64,000 nucleotides of DNA from Methylobacterium nodulans ORS 2060. Lineage in GTDB: Bacteria > Pseudomonadota > Alphaproteobacteria > Rhizobiales > Beijerinckiaceae. The stretch is taken from the NCBI RefSeq assembly GCF_000022085.1, contig NC_011894.1, forward strand, positions 4,579,001 through 4,643,000. The letters are read 5' to 3'. Each line of letters starts with the position of its first letter. Position 1 is the first letter of the stretch. Position numbers and translations under genes: made by a program. The notes under the pieces are model-generated. The model worked only from the letters and a program-made list of their open reading frames with translations, was not told where the DNA came from and ran no database searches. Shown here in pieces: positions 18,234 to 26,412 of the stretch.

Positions 18234-19247
18234 TCAGCGCTCCGTCAGCTTGAGCTCGATGCGGCGGTTGCGGGCATAGGCTTCGTCGGACGTGCCGGTG
18301 TCGATGGGCTGGAACTCGCCGAAGGCGCCGGCCAAGAGGTGCTGGGGCGGGATGCCCCGGCCGACCAGGTACTGCACCACCGCGATGGCGCGGGCGGCCG
18401 AGAGCGCCCAGTTCGACGGAAAGGCCGAGGAGCTGATCGGCCGCGCATCCGTGTGGCCGTCGACCCGCAGCACCCAGGGAATGTCGGAGGGGATCTGCCG
18501 GTTGAGTTCCCGGATCGCGGTGGCGATGCGGTCGAGCTCCGGGCCGGCCTCGGCGCGCAGCGAGGCTTGGCCCGCCGCGAACAGCACCTCGGATTGCAGC
18601 ACGAAGCGGTCGCCGACGATGCGGATGTCGGAGCGGTTGCCGAGGATCTGCCGCAGGCGCCCGAAGAAATCCGAGCGGTAGCGGGCGAGTTCCTGCACGC
18701 GCTGGGCCAGGGCCACGTTGAGGCGGCTGCCGAGGTCGGCGATGCGGGCCTGGCTCTCGCGGTCGCGGGTCTCGGAGGCGGCGAGCGCCTCCTCCAGCGC
18801 GGCGAGCTGCTGGCGCATGGCCGCGATCTGCTGGCTCAAAAGCTCGACCTGCGAGAGCGCCCGGTTGGTCGCGCCCTTCTCGACATCGAGCTGGCGCCCG
18901 AGCTCCGTGGCCTTGCCCTGCGCGCCCTGATCGGCCGTGAGGGCGTCCTGGAGGCGCCGCCGCTCGGTCTCCGATTCCTGGAGGTTCGACCGCAGCGCGG
19001 CGGTCGTCTCCTCCAGGGTGCGACGCCCGGACCGTTCGAGGGCCAGAAGGTCGGTAAGCTCGGCGATCTGGCGGTTGAGCCGGTCGAGCACCGAGTCCCG
19101 GCCCGAGATCTCCTGCGAGAGGAAGAACTGGCCGGTCACGAAGATCGTCAGCAGGAAGACGACCGAGAGCAGCAGCGTGGTGAGCGCGTCGACGTAGCCC
19201 GGCCAGACATTGAGGGCACGCTCGCGGCGAAGAAGGCGGCTGGCCAT
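18234..19247 (-). CDS. OmpA/MotB-like peptidoglycan-binding stator partner with long coiled coil
   Basis: A 337-residue protein. A single N-terminal membrane helix (residues 21-43) is preceded by Asp20 in WPGYVDALTTLL, the position of the proton-carrying aspartate in MotB/ExbD. Residues 45-190 are a Glu/Arg/Leu-rich coiled coil. Residues 205-337 form an OmpA-type domain (VDGHTDARPI, FGEFQPIDTG, NRRIELKL) that grips peptidoglycan. It pairs with the upstream channel gene, leaving 25 bases between them. In ordinary MotB the periplasmic linker is short, so the long coiled coil is distinctive. The pair is widespread in Hyphomicrobiales but its task is not established. Confidence 0.85.
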   Translation of the reverse strand: MASRLLRRERALNVWPGYVDALTTLLLSVVFLLTIFVTGQFFLSQEISGRDSVLDRLNRQIAELTDLLALERSGRRTLEETTAALRSNLQESETERRRLQDALTADQGAQGKATELGRQLDVEKGATNRALSQVELLSQQIAAMRQQLAALEEALAASETRDRESQARIADLGSRLNVALAQRVQELARYRSDFFGRLRQILGNRSDIRIVGDRFVLQSEVLFAAGQASLRAEAGPELDRIATAIRELNRQIPSDIPWVLRVDGHTDARPISSSAFPSNWALSAARAIAVVQYLVGRGIPPQHLLAGAFGEFQPIDTGTSDEAYARNRRIELKLTER

Positions 19248-19272
19248 CAGCGGGGGCTCCGAAGGGCACGGA

Positions 19273-20259
19273 TCATTCCACACGCTCCCGGCTGAGGCGG
19301 TCGAGCACCTGCTTCAGCTCGCGCTCGCGGCTCGCCTGCGCCTCGACCCAGTCGCGGATCATCTGCTGCTCGGCACGCATGTGCTGGACGAGGCCCTGGA
19401 TGCCCTCGGCGAGATTGGCCATGGCCTGGGTGCTGGCGCGGCTGTTGCCGGTGCTGTCGCCGACGAGGCTGGAGAGCCGCGTGACCGCCTCGGCGAGGTC
19501 GCGCAGCGAGGCTTCCGAGGTCCGCGCCGGCTGGATGGCGCCTTGCACCGGTTCGGGGCCGGCGCGAGCGACGAACCAATCCTCCAGCTCGTGGGAGAAG
19601 CGCGTATGGGCCTGCCCCGCCTGAAGATCGAGGAAGCCGATGGTGAGCGAGCCGGCGAGGCCGAACAGCGAGGCCGAGAAGGCGAGGCCGATGCCGGAGA
19701 GCGGCACGGCGAGCCCGCTCTTCAGCTCGTCGAACATCACGGCCGCGTCGCCCCCGCCCGCGCGCATTGAGCGGATGACGTTGCCCACCGCCGAGAGCGT
19801 GTCGATGAGGCCCCAGAAGGTGCCGAGCAGGCCGAGCAGGATGAGGATGCCGGCGATGTAGCGCAGGATGTCGCGGCCCTCGTCGAGGCGGGAGACCACG
19901 GAATCGAGCAGCGGGCGGAAGACGGAGGGCGGGATGGGCTGCCCCGCCGCCGCCTCGCGCAGGGTGGGCGCGAGCGCCGAGAGCACCCGCGGCTCGCCCG
20001 CCCCGGTCTCCTGCATCACCGTGCGGTTGACGAATCGGATCTCGCGGAAGAGACGCTGCACCTGCCCGAAGGCGAGCAGGACGGCGATGAAGAGAACGCC
20101 CAGGATCAACCCGTTGAGGCCCGGATTCGCCAGGAAGGCGGGGACGATCTGGCGGTAGAGCACGAAGGCCAGGAAACCGACCAGGATCAGGAACACCACC
20201 ATGCGGACGAGATAGATCCGGGGCGATGTCAGGGGAGGGGACGCAGCACTCGCCGCCAT
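19273..20259 (-). CDS. MotA/TolQ/ExbB-type proton channel protein
   Basis: A 328-residue inner-membrane protein with helices at about 17-36, 48-66, 134-153 and 185-207. The last two form the conserved ExbB/MotA pore block (ILLGLLGTFWGLIDTL and GLAVPLSGIGLAFSASLFGL). The C-terminal third, 225-328, is a predicted cytoplasmic coiled coil, unlike the short tails of TolQ. Together with the next gene it should build a proton-driven stator. No TolR/ExbD, TolA or TonB gene is nearby. It could move an envelope machine or support division; the sequence does not say which. Confidence 0.87.
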   Translation of the reverse strand: MAASAASPPLTSPRIYLVRMVVFLILVGFLAFVLYRQIVPAFLANPGLNGLILGVLFIAVLLAFGQVQRLFREIRFVNRTVMQETGAGEPRVLSALAPTLREAAAGQPIPPSVFRPLLDSVVSRLDEGRDILRYIAGILILLGLLGTFWGLIDTLSAVGNVIRSMRAGGGDAAVMFDELKSGLAVPLSGIGLAFSASLFGLAGSLTIGFLDLQAGQAHTRFSHELEDWFVARAGPEPVQGAIQPARTSEASLRDLAEAVTRLSSLVGDSTGNSRASTQAMANLAEGIQGLVQHMRAEQQMIRDWVEAQASRERELKQVLDRLSRERVE

Positions 20260-20408
20260 CGCGTCGTTCGTCTCGCTCTGTCAGGGGCGCGGCGCCGGCC
20301 GCCGCGCGCAAGGGGCTCCGGCCCGGACCGATCCAGGCGCAACCGGCGGCACTGTGCCGACTGGGCGGCTGCGGATCAAGTCGCGGTGGCGTCAGTCAAA
20401 ACGCGCAA

Positions 20409-20695
20409 TACTAACGGGCCCTGAAAAGGCCCGTTGGTTCCGTTCTCGAATGGTCGCCAAGCCAAAGGCTTGGCGACCATTCGAGACGGGTCGACGGCCC
20501 GATGCGTGAGCATGCGCGTCGGCACCCGCTGCGCCAGCAGCCTGGGCCGTTGGTATCGGTTCACCACCGGCCGGGCCGAGACCCTGGCGGATGACATCGC
20601 GGCTGGCTGAGCGCTCCTCCCCCCGATGGCACCCTCAGCATGAGGAGCGGAGCGGCTTCCACGCACCTCAGTTTCGATTGAGGGCGCCCGACAGC
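20409..20695. repeat. dispersed mosaic repeat A, longest hairpin copy
   Basis: Three modules follow one another. AACGGGCC/GGCCCGTT forms a hairpin at 20413-20435. A perfect 20-bp stem follows at 20444-20486 (left arm TCTCGAATGGTCGCCAAGCC, AAA loop). After a GCGCCAGCAG linker comes the complement of the 'GGTTCATCCGCCAGGG' module (20545-20605). The end, CTCAGCATGAGGAGCGGAGC (from 20636) with CTTCCACGCACCTCAG, matches 59937-59972. The whole fills the 440-bp gap between two minus-strand operons. Confidence 0.85.
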
Positions 20696-20701
20696 GGCCG
20701 C

Positions 20702-21523
20702 TCAATCCCAGTGGCGGGGCCAGGTCTCTTCCAGATGCGGGCCGAGGCGCACCGCCGAGACCCGGCGGGCGAGCCCGGTGGCGTCGTCGGTCTCGACCGC
20801 GAGGCCGCAGAGGGTCCCCTCGCCGGTCGCGGCTTCGAGGCGCGCGCCGGGGGTCTTCTGCAGGAAGCGGCGCAAAGGCTCGTCCTTCTGCATGCCGAGC
20901 ACCGAATCGAAGTCGCCGCACATGCCCGCATCCGACTGGTAGGCGGTGCCGCCCGGCAGGATGCGGTGATCGGCGGTGGGAACATGGGTGTGGGTGCCGA
21001 CGACGAGCGTCGCCCGCCCGTCGAGGAAGTAGCCGAAAGCCTCCTTCTCGCTCGTCGCCTCGGCGTGGACATCGACGATGACCGCGTCGGCGGCGGCGCC
21101 GAGCGGGCAGGCCGAGAGTTCCCGGTCCGCCGCCGCGAAGGGATCGTCCAGGGCGTCGAGGAAGATCCGGCCCATGACGTTGACCACGAGCACCCGGGCG
21201 CCGGCCCGGGTCTCGACCACGGTGGCGCCGCGGCCGGGCGTGCCCGGCGGGTAGTTCGCGGGCCGGACCAGCCGGGGCTGGCGCGCGATGAAGACCAGCG
21301 CCTCGCGCTGATCGAAGGAATGATTGCCGAGGGTGACCGCATCCGCCCCGGCATCGAGCAATTCGTCGCAGATCGATTCCGTGATTCCGAAACCGCCCGC
21401 AGCGTTCTCGCCGTTGACGACGACGCAGTCGAGCCTCCAGCGCTCGCGCAGGCCGGGCAGGCGGTCGGCGACCACGTTGCGGCCCGGCCGCCCGACCACG
21501 TCTCCGAGGAAGAGCAGGCGCAT
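20702..21523 (-). CDS. YmdB family metallophosphoesterase
   Basis: A 273-residue calcineurin-like phosphoesterase of the YmdB branch. Metal ligands sit in FLGDVVGRPGR (start), NGENAAGGFG, TLGNHSFDQ and GTHTHVPTADHRILPGGTAYQSDAGM, the last being the family hallmark. B. subtilis YmdB hydrolyses 2',3'-cyclic nucleotides and affects development; the alphaproteobacterial role is unknown. The ATG lies three bases after the cyclo-ligase stop, so the two genes are cotranscribed, an arrangement common in this order. Confidence 0.92.
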   Translation of the reverse strand: MRLLFLGDVVGRPGRNVVADRLPGLRERWRLDCVVVNGENAAGGFGITESICDELLDAGADAVTLGNHSFDQREALVFIARQPRLVRPANYPPGTPGRGATVVETRAGARVLVVNVMGRIFLDALDDPFAAADRELSACPLGAAADAVIVDVHAEATSEKEAFGYFLDGRATLVVGTHTHVPTADHRILPGGTAYQSDAGMCGDFDSVLGMQKDEPLRRFLQKTPGARLEAATGEGTLCGLAVETDDATGLARRVSAVRLGPHLEETWPRHWD

Positions 21524-21526
21524 GGC

Positions 21527-22114
21527 TCAGGCTCCGGTGGGCGCGATCACGCCCGCTTCCGTGACGATGCGATCGAGCCCGTGGTCGTAGGGGCCGTCGG
21601 GCACGCAGCCGATCTCCTGGACCGCGAAGGCGATCCCGACGGCGAGGATCGGGCCTTCCCGCGCCAGCGCGGCGAGCGCCCGATCGTAATAGCCCTTGCC
21701 GTAGCCGATGCGGTGGCCGCGCCGGTCGAAGGCGGCGAGCGGCACCAGGAGGGCGCGGGGACGCACCACGGGCGCATCCGGCCCCGGCTCGCTGAGGCCG
21801 AACCCGCCTACCTGCAGCGCGTCGCCCTGCGCGACGCGCCGGAAGACGAGCCCCTCGGGGGTGATCTGCGGCAGGGCCACCGCCTGGCCGCGGGCCCGCA
21901 GGGCCGCGATCAGCGGGCGGACATCGACCTCGCTGCGGATCGGCCAATAGGCGCTGACGAGATCGGGGCCGGCGAGGTCGGGCATGGCGAGGACCGTCTC
22001 GGCGATGCGCCGCGAGGCCTGCGCCCGAAAGGCGGCATCGAGACCGTCCCGCCGGGCCAGGGCCTCTCTGCGCAGGGACGCCTTGGCGGAGGTAACAGCC
22101 GGTGTGTCGGACAT
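21527..22114 (-). CDS. 5-formyltetrahydrofolate cyclo-ligase
   Basis: A 195-residue enzyme (MTHFS) that converts 5-formyl-THF to 5,10-methenyl-THF using ATP. The substrate and ATP sites are seen in SAYWPIRSEVDVRPL and in the RIGYGKGYYDRAL loop, the family signature. The ATG at 22114 follows the GAGAGAG tract. It is preceded by a probable 6S RNA on the same strand; that ssrS-ygfA order is conserved through many proteobacteria, so the enzyme may be made by readthrough from the RNA promoter. YmdB follows directly. Confidence 0.94.
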   Translation of the reverse strand: MSDTPAVTSAKASLRREALARRDGLDAAFRAQASRRIAETVLAMPDLAGPDLVSAYWPIRSEVDVRPLIAALRARGQAVALPQITPEGLVFRRVAQGDALQVGGFGLSEPGPDAPVVRPRALLVPLAAFDRRGHRIGYGKGYYDRALAALAREGPILAVGIAFAVQEIGCVPDGPYDHGLDRIVTEAGVIAPTGA

Positions 22115-22118
22115 GAGA

Positions 22119-22270
22119 GAGTGCGGAGCCACGAAAGCCGTTGGAGGATCGATCCCGGGAAACCTACAGCGTAGGTGGGCGCCGTGTGCCCCGGTCCACG
22201 GACCAGGGCGGGGACAGCTCCCGAGGGAGTCGATAAGGCCCCGGGGATATGTGTCTCCTGACGCACCCCG
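22119..22270 (-). ncRNA. ssrS: probable 6S RNA
   Basis: Upstream of the cyclo-ligase gene, the minus strand holds a GC-rich rod-like structure. GGGTGCG (22262-22268) pairs with CGCACTC (22119-22125) as closing stem. Inside are CCTTATCGACTCCCTCGGGA, a GGTCCGTGGACC hairpin, and GCCCACCTACGCTGTAGGTT leading into CCCGGGATCGATCC. Length of about 150 and the position before an ygfA-type gene fit 6S RNA, which mimics an open promoter to bind sigma-70 RNA polymerase. Ends are approximate. Confidence 0.7.
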
Positions 22271-22346
22271 CAGCCCCGCCTCCCTCATGTAGCGTCGGGC
22301 GGGGGCCGGCGCCAGGGGCGTCATGCAGGTTCACGCGGCGCGCCCG

Positions 22347-22997
22347 TCATGCCAGCCCGGCGAGCGTGCGCCTTGCGCGCTCGGTGATGGCCTCGAAGCG
22401 GCCCGCGCGGATCTCCGCCTCCGGCGCGAGCCAGGAGCCGCCGACCGCCACCACGTTCGGCAGCGCGAGCCATGCCTTGGCGTCGGCCTCGCCGATGCCG
22501 CCCGTCGGGCAGAAGCGGGCCTGCGGGAAGGGCCCCGCGAGGGCCTTGAGCGCCGCCTGGCCGCCGGCCGGCACGGCGGGGAAGAACTTGGCGATGCGAA
22601 AGCCCGCTTCCAGCACCTGCATCAGCTCCGAGGGCGTGGCGATGCCGGGCATGAAGGCCATGTCGCTCGCGGCCGCTTCGCGCAGCAGCTCCGGCGTGGC
22701 GCCAGGGCTCAGCGCAAAGCGGGCGCCGAGATCGTGAGCGGCCTGCAGGTCGTGCGGCGTCAGCACCGTGCCGATGCCGACCACCGCCTCCGGCACCTCG
22801 GCGATGATCGCCCGCGCGGCGTCCCGGGCGACGGGCGTGCGCAGGGTGATCTCGAGCGTGCGGATGCCGCCCGCCACCAGGGCGCGGGCGAGCGGCACGG
22901 CCTGCGCCAGCTCCGGCACGGTGATCACCGGGATCACCGGGGCGTCAGTGAGGAGCGCGTCGAGGCGGGCAAGGCGGGATTCGGCAGGGCTCGTCAT
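22347..22997 (-). CDS. eda: KDPG/KHG aldolase
   Basis: A 216-residue class I aldolase that splits 2-keto-3-deoxy-6-phosphogluconate into pyruvate and glyceraldehyde 3-phosphate. Key blocks are VIPVITVPELAQAVPLARAL, the Glu region ALVAGGIRTLEITLRTP, GIGTVLTPHDL, and the Schiff-base lysine in RIAKFFPA followed by PFPQARFCPTGGI. Length is normal. It overlaps the upstream sugar kinase by four bases (ATGA), so the pair makes a complete keto-deoxy-gluconate kinase/aldolase module for sugar-acid breakdown. Confidence 0.93.
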   Translation of the reverse strand: MTSPAESRLARLDALLTDAPVIPVITVPELAQAVPLARALVAGGIRTLEITLRTPVARDAARAIIAEVPEAVVGIGTVLTPHDLQAAHDLGARFALSPGATPELLREAAASDMAFMPGIATPSELMQVLEAGFRIAKFFPAVPAGGQAALKALAGPFPQARFCPTGGIGEADAKAWLALPNVVAVGGSWLAPEAEIRAGRFEAITERARRTLAGLA

Positions 22998-23929
22998 TGG
23001 GTCTCTCCTGCGGGCCCGAAGGGCAGGGTGGGCATCGCGGATGCGGGGATCACGGCGCCACGATGTCGGATCACCGCGCCGGCGAGCCGGTGGCCGCAGA
23101 CCGCCGCCTCGCGGGGCGGCAGGCCCGCAAGGCGGGCCGCAAGATAGCCCGCCGCGAAGCTGTCGCCCGCCGCGGTCGTGTCGACGACCTCGGCGACGGG
23201 CTCGGCGGCCACATTCTCCTCGGCCTCCCCGTGCAGAACGCGCGCCGTGGGCGTGCGCGCGCTACTCTCCTTGAGGACGATCTCGGCCCGGCCGCGATGG
23301 CGCAGCACCTCGTCCTCGCCGGTCTCTCCGTAGAGCCAGTCGAGATCCTCGACCGAGGCGAAGATCAGATCGGCGGCCGCCATCGCGTCGCGGAACACCG
23401 CGCGCGCCTGCTCGCGGTCGGGCCAGCCGCGCGGGCGGTAGTTGGTGTCGAACGCCACCCGGCCGCCCCGGGCGCGCAAAGCCGCGAGGGTTTCCCCGAG
23501 CGCCGCCCGGCCGGCCTCGCCGTAGAGCGACAGGCTGATGCCCGAGAGATAGGCGACGTCGTAGGTTTCGAGCGCCGCCCGCGTCGCGGCGGCTTCCGGC
23601 TCCGTGAACAGGTCGCGCGCGGCGGCGCTGTCCCGCCAGTAGTGGAAGCTGCGCTCGCCCGTCGCATCCGTGCGGATGATGTAGAGGCCCGGCATGCGGC
23701 CGGGCAGGCGACGCACGCGCCCGAGGCCGATTCCCTCGCGCGCCCAGGCCTGCGCCATCTCCTCGCTCCAGGGGTCGTCCCCCAGGGCCGTCACGTAGTC
23801 GACCGGGACGCCGAGCCGCGCGAGATACAGGGCGGTGTTGAGGGTGTCGCCGCCGAACCCGCGGGAGAGCGCCCCGTCCGGACGCTCGGCCAGCTCCACC
23901 ATGCACTCGCCGATGCAGGCCACCCTCAT
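22994..23929 (-). CDS. kdgK: PfkB family sugar kinase, likely 2-keto-3-deoxygluconate kinase
   Basis: A 311-residue ribokinase-family enzyme. The first PfkB signature is GGDTLNTALYLARLG. The second, DTTAAGDSFAAGYLAARLAG, holds the catalytic aspartate in the AAGDSF anion hole. The opening IGECMVEL and the ERSFHYWRDSAAAR segment are typical of KDG kinases, which phosphorylate 2-keto-3-deoxygluconate. The four-base overlap with the aldolase strengthens that reading, since the product is the aldolase's substrate. A different sugar acid is possible. Confidence 0.88.
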   Translation of the reverse strand: MRVACIGECMVELAERPDGALSRGFGGDTLNTALYLARLGVPVDYVTALGDDPWSEEMAQAWAREGIGLGRVRRLPGRMPGLYIIRTDATGERSFHYWRDSAAARDLFTEPEAAATRAALETYDVAYLSGISLSLYGEAGRAALGETLAALRARGGRVAFDTNYRPRGWPDREQARAVFRDAMAAADLIFASVEDLDWLYGETGEDEVLRHRGRAEIVLKESSARTPTARVLHGEAEENVAAEPVAEVVDTTAAGDSFAAGYLAARLAGLPPREAAVCGHRLAGAVIRHRGAVIPASAMPTLPFGPAGETQ

Positions 23930-24079
23930 CCGGCCGTCTCCCCTTCCAGGCCGTCAGGCCTAAGCTGCCGCCCGGGGATGTCAACGTGCGACCCGAACCC
24001 TCCTGCCGAGCCCTCTTGCGCCGGAGCCGCAAACGGGGTGTAAGCGATCTTACGTCAATCGACGGGAGCCCTCGACGGC

Positions 24080-24358
24080 ATGCCTACCTACCGCCTCCGG
24101 GTTGCCCCGCGCGGCCGGCACGGCACGGTCGGTCGCGCCCTCCGCGACGTGCAGATCGAGGCGCCGAGCGTGCGCCAAGCCTCGGCCCGGGCTCTCGGCC
24201 GGGCCGACGAGCTGTTCTCGGACGAGGCCACCTTCGCGTGGCTCACCGACGAGTCGGGCGATCTCGTCTGGGCGCTGCCGATCGAGGAGGCCGAGCCGCC
24301 CGCCGGAGGCTTGATCTGCGCTGGCGGCCATCGTCACGCCGCAATGGGGCGGCGATAG
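24080..24358 (+). CDS. small hypothetical protein
   Basis: A 92-residue basic, soluble protein of unknown function. The N-terminus (MPTYRLRVAPRGR) is strand-like and the middle (SVRQASARALGRADELFSDE) helical. The residues AFAWLTDESGDLVWAL form a likely hairpin. There is no signal peptide, membrane segment or known motif. It has third-position GC bias like its neighbours, which supports coding. An ATG at 24080 begins the frame. Confidence 0.5.
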   Translation: MPTYRLRVAPRGRHGTVGRALRDVQIEAPSVRQASARALGRADELFSDEATFAWLTDESGDLVWALPIEEAEPPAGGLICAGGHRHAAMGRR

Positions 24359-24397
24359 CAGGTCAGTGAGTGCCGCCCGGCGCGCCGGACCCCGCCG

Positions 24398-24733
24398 ATG
24401 AGACCGCTGATCCCCGCCCTCTGCCTCTTGCTCCTCGCCGGGCCGGCGCTCGCCGATTGGCGCTACTGCCTCGCCCGCGCCCCGCAGCGGATCGTCTACG
24501 TCTCCGCGCCCTTCTCCACGCTCGATTCCATGGATCGCATCAACGCGGCCTTCGCGCAGCGGCTCGACCGCGATCAGCGCATCCACGACCCGGTGCAATG
24601 CCCTCGCGCCGAGGCGGCGACGGTCTTGCGCGCCATGCGGCAGGCCGCCCTGCGCTTCAACCGCGAGGAAGGCGAGACCGTCGTCGAGCTCGACTGGGCG
24701 CCCGAGCGCGCCGCCGACGAGATCCGCCCCTGA
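24398..24733 (+). CDS. small secreted hypothetical protein
   Basis: A 111-residue protein with a clear signal peptide (MRPLIPALCLLLLAGPALA, cleavage predicted before DW). The mature part of about 92 residues has two cysteines (in RYCLARAP and VQCPRAEA) that could form a disulfide. A helical stretch with AATVLRAMRQAALRFNREEG follows. I do not recognise the family. It precedes glmM by about 170 bases on the same strand. A periplasmic location is inferred from the signal peptide. Confidence 0.6.
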   Translation: MRPLIPALCLLLLAGPALADWRYCLARAPQRIVYVSAPFSTLDSMDRINAAFAQRLDRDQRIHDPVQCPRAEAATVLRAMRQAALRFNREEGETVVELDWAPERAADEIRP

Positions 24734-24905
24734 CCGCGCCGGCGCGGTCCCGGACGGGTGTCGGCGGCAGGCCGGCGCAACCATGCCTTAGGGGATCCTG
24801 GCCGCATATGGTCGGGGCGAGACTTTCATTTTCACCGGCATCCGCCTGCGGTAGGGAACGCTGTTCAGGGCGGATCGGGCCGAGCCGACATGAGGGGAGA
24901 CGGCG

Positions 24906-26246
24906 TTGCGCAAGTACTTCGGAACCGACGGCATCCGGGGCCGGGCGAACGGCGTCATCACCCCGGAACTCGCCCTCAAGGTCGGACAGGCGGCCGGCCT
25001 GCTGTTCCAGCGCGGCGAGTACCGCCACCGGGTGGTGATCGGCAAGGACACCCGGCTGTCGGGCTACATGATCGAGACCGCCCTCGTCGCCGGCTTCACC
25101 TCGGTGGGCATGGACGTGCTGCTGCTCGGGCCGATGCCGACCCCCGCCGTCGCCATGCTCACGCGCTCCATGCGCGCCGATCTCGGCGTGATGATCTCCG
25201 CCTCCCACAACCCGTACGAGGATAACGGCATCAAGCTGTTCGGGCCGGACGGCTTCAAGCTCAGCGACGAGGTCGAGCACGAGATCGAGCGCCTGATCGA
25301 TTCCGATCTCCAGAAGCGGCTGTCGGCATCCGCCGATCTCGGGCGCGCCAAGCGCATCGAGAGCGTGCATGCCCGCTACATCGAGTTCGCCAAGCGGACG
25401 CTGCCGCGCAACATCACCCTCGACGGGCTGCGCGTGGTGGTCGATTGCGCCAACGGCGCCGCCTATCGGGTGGCGCCCGAGACGCTCTGGGAGCTCGGCG
25501 CCGAGGTCATCGCCATCGGCACGGAGCCGGACGGCTTCAACATCAACCGCGACGTCGGCTCCACCGCGCCGGACGCGCTGGTGCGCAAGGTGCGCGAGCT
25601 GCGGGCCGATATCGGCATCGCCCTCGACGGCGATGCGGACCGGGTGCTGGTGGTGGACGAGAAGGGCCAGCGGGTGGACGGCGACCAGCTCATGGCCGTG
25701 GTCGCGCGCTCCTGGAAGGAGGACGAGCGGCTGACCCAGCCGGGGATCGTGGCGACGATCATGTCGAATCTCGGCCTCGAACGGTATCTCGGCGGCCTCG
25801 GCCTCAGCCTCGTGCGCACGGCGGTGGGCGACCGCTACGTGCTCGAGCACATGCGCGAGCACGGCTACAATCTGGGCGGCGAGCAGTCCGGCCACATCAT
25901 CATGTCGGACTACGCCACGACGGGCGACGGGCTGGTCGCGGCGCTGCAGCTGCTCACCGTGGTGCAGCGCCAGAAGCGCCCCGTGAGCGAGGTATGCCAC
26001 TGCTTCGACCCGCTGCCGCAGGTGCTGAAGAACGTGCGCTACGGGGCCGGGGAGCCGCTGCGGAAGGATTCCGTCGTCACCGCCATCGAGGGCGCCCGCC
26101 AGCGCCTCGGCAATGCCGGCCGCCTGGTGATCCGGCCATCCGGCACCGAGCCGGTGATCCGCGTGATGGCGGAGGGCGACGACCGCGACCTCGTGGTCGA
26201 GGTGGTCGACGAGGTGGTCGAGGCCCTGCGCAAGGCGGCGGCCTGA
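24906..26246 (+). CDS. glmM: phosphoglucosamine mutase
   Basis: A 446-residue enzyme that interconverts glucosamine 6-phosphate and glucosamine 1-phosphate on the way to UDP-GlcNAc for peptidoglycan and LPS. The phospho-serine is Ser100 in [14 protein letters not shown], the metal loop is DGDADRV, the sugar loop is GGEQSGH, and the phosphate-binding loop is [12 protein letters not shown]. It starts with TTG at 24906, nine bases after a GGGGAGA ribosome site; no ATG lies upstream in frame within family length. The neighbouring genes show no functional link. Confidence 0.96.
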   Translation: MRKYFGTDGIRGRANGVITPELALKVGQAAGLLFQRGEYRHRVVIGKDTRLSGYMIETALVAGFTSVGMDVLLLGPMPTPAVAMLTRSMRADLGVMISASHNPYEDNGIKLFGPDGFKLSDEVEHEIERLIDSDLQKRLSASADLGRAKRIESVHARYIEFAKRTLPRNITLDGLRVVVDCANGAAYRVAPETLWELGAEVIAIGTEPDGFNINRDVGSTAPDALVRKVRELRADIGIALDGDADRVLVVDEKGQRVDGDQLMAVVARSWKEDERLTQPGIVATIMSNLGLERYLGGLGLSLVRTAVGDRYVLEHMREHGYNLGGEQSGHIIMSDYATTGDGLVAALQLLTVVQRQKRPVSEVCHCFDPLPQVLKNVRYGAGEPLRKDSVVTAIEGARQRLGNAGRLVIRPSGTEPVIRVMAEGDDRDLVVEVVDEVVEALRKAAA

Positions 26247-26299
26247 GCGCCGCCCCGACCGCGTCGTCCCGAACACATCGGCCGGCGATCTTCATCTCT

Positions 26300-26345
26300 G
26301 AGTAAGGCTAAGGTTTAACGTTAAGCGGGGATTTACCTCTTGCAC
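26300..26345 (+). promoter_or_regulatory. AT-rich leader of the first barrel gene
   Basis: An unusually AT-rich stretch in this GC-rich window: AAGGTTTAACGTTAAGCGGG, with the palindrome TTAACGTTAA, followed by GATTTACC. A related stretch, AATCTTAAGGTTACC, lies before the third barrel gene near 28408. Both may be promoter or operator regions; no specific regulator can be named. Confidence 0.3.
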
Positions 26346-26412
26346 CGAAAGTCATGACGTCTTCCAGGACGGGCCGCTGCGCCGACTTGCGGCCCCCAAT
26401 CAAGGATTCGTC

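Noticed and set aside
18234..20259. Zorya-type anti-phage system (ZorA/ZorB)
   Set aside because: The pair is stator-like, but the channel tail is short compared with ZorA and no ZorC, ZorD or ZorE gene adjoins; neighbours are housekeeping genes.
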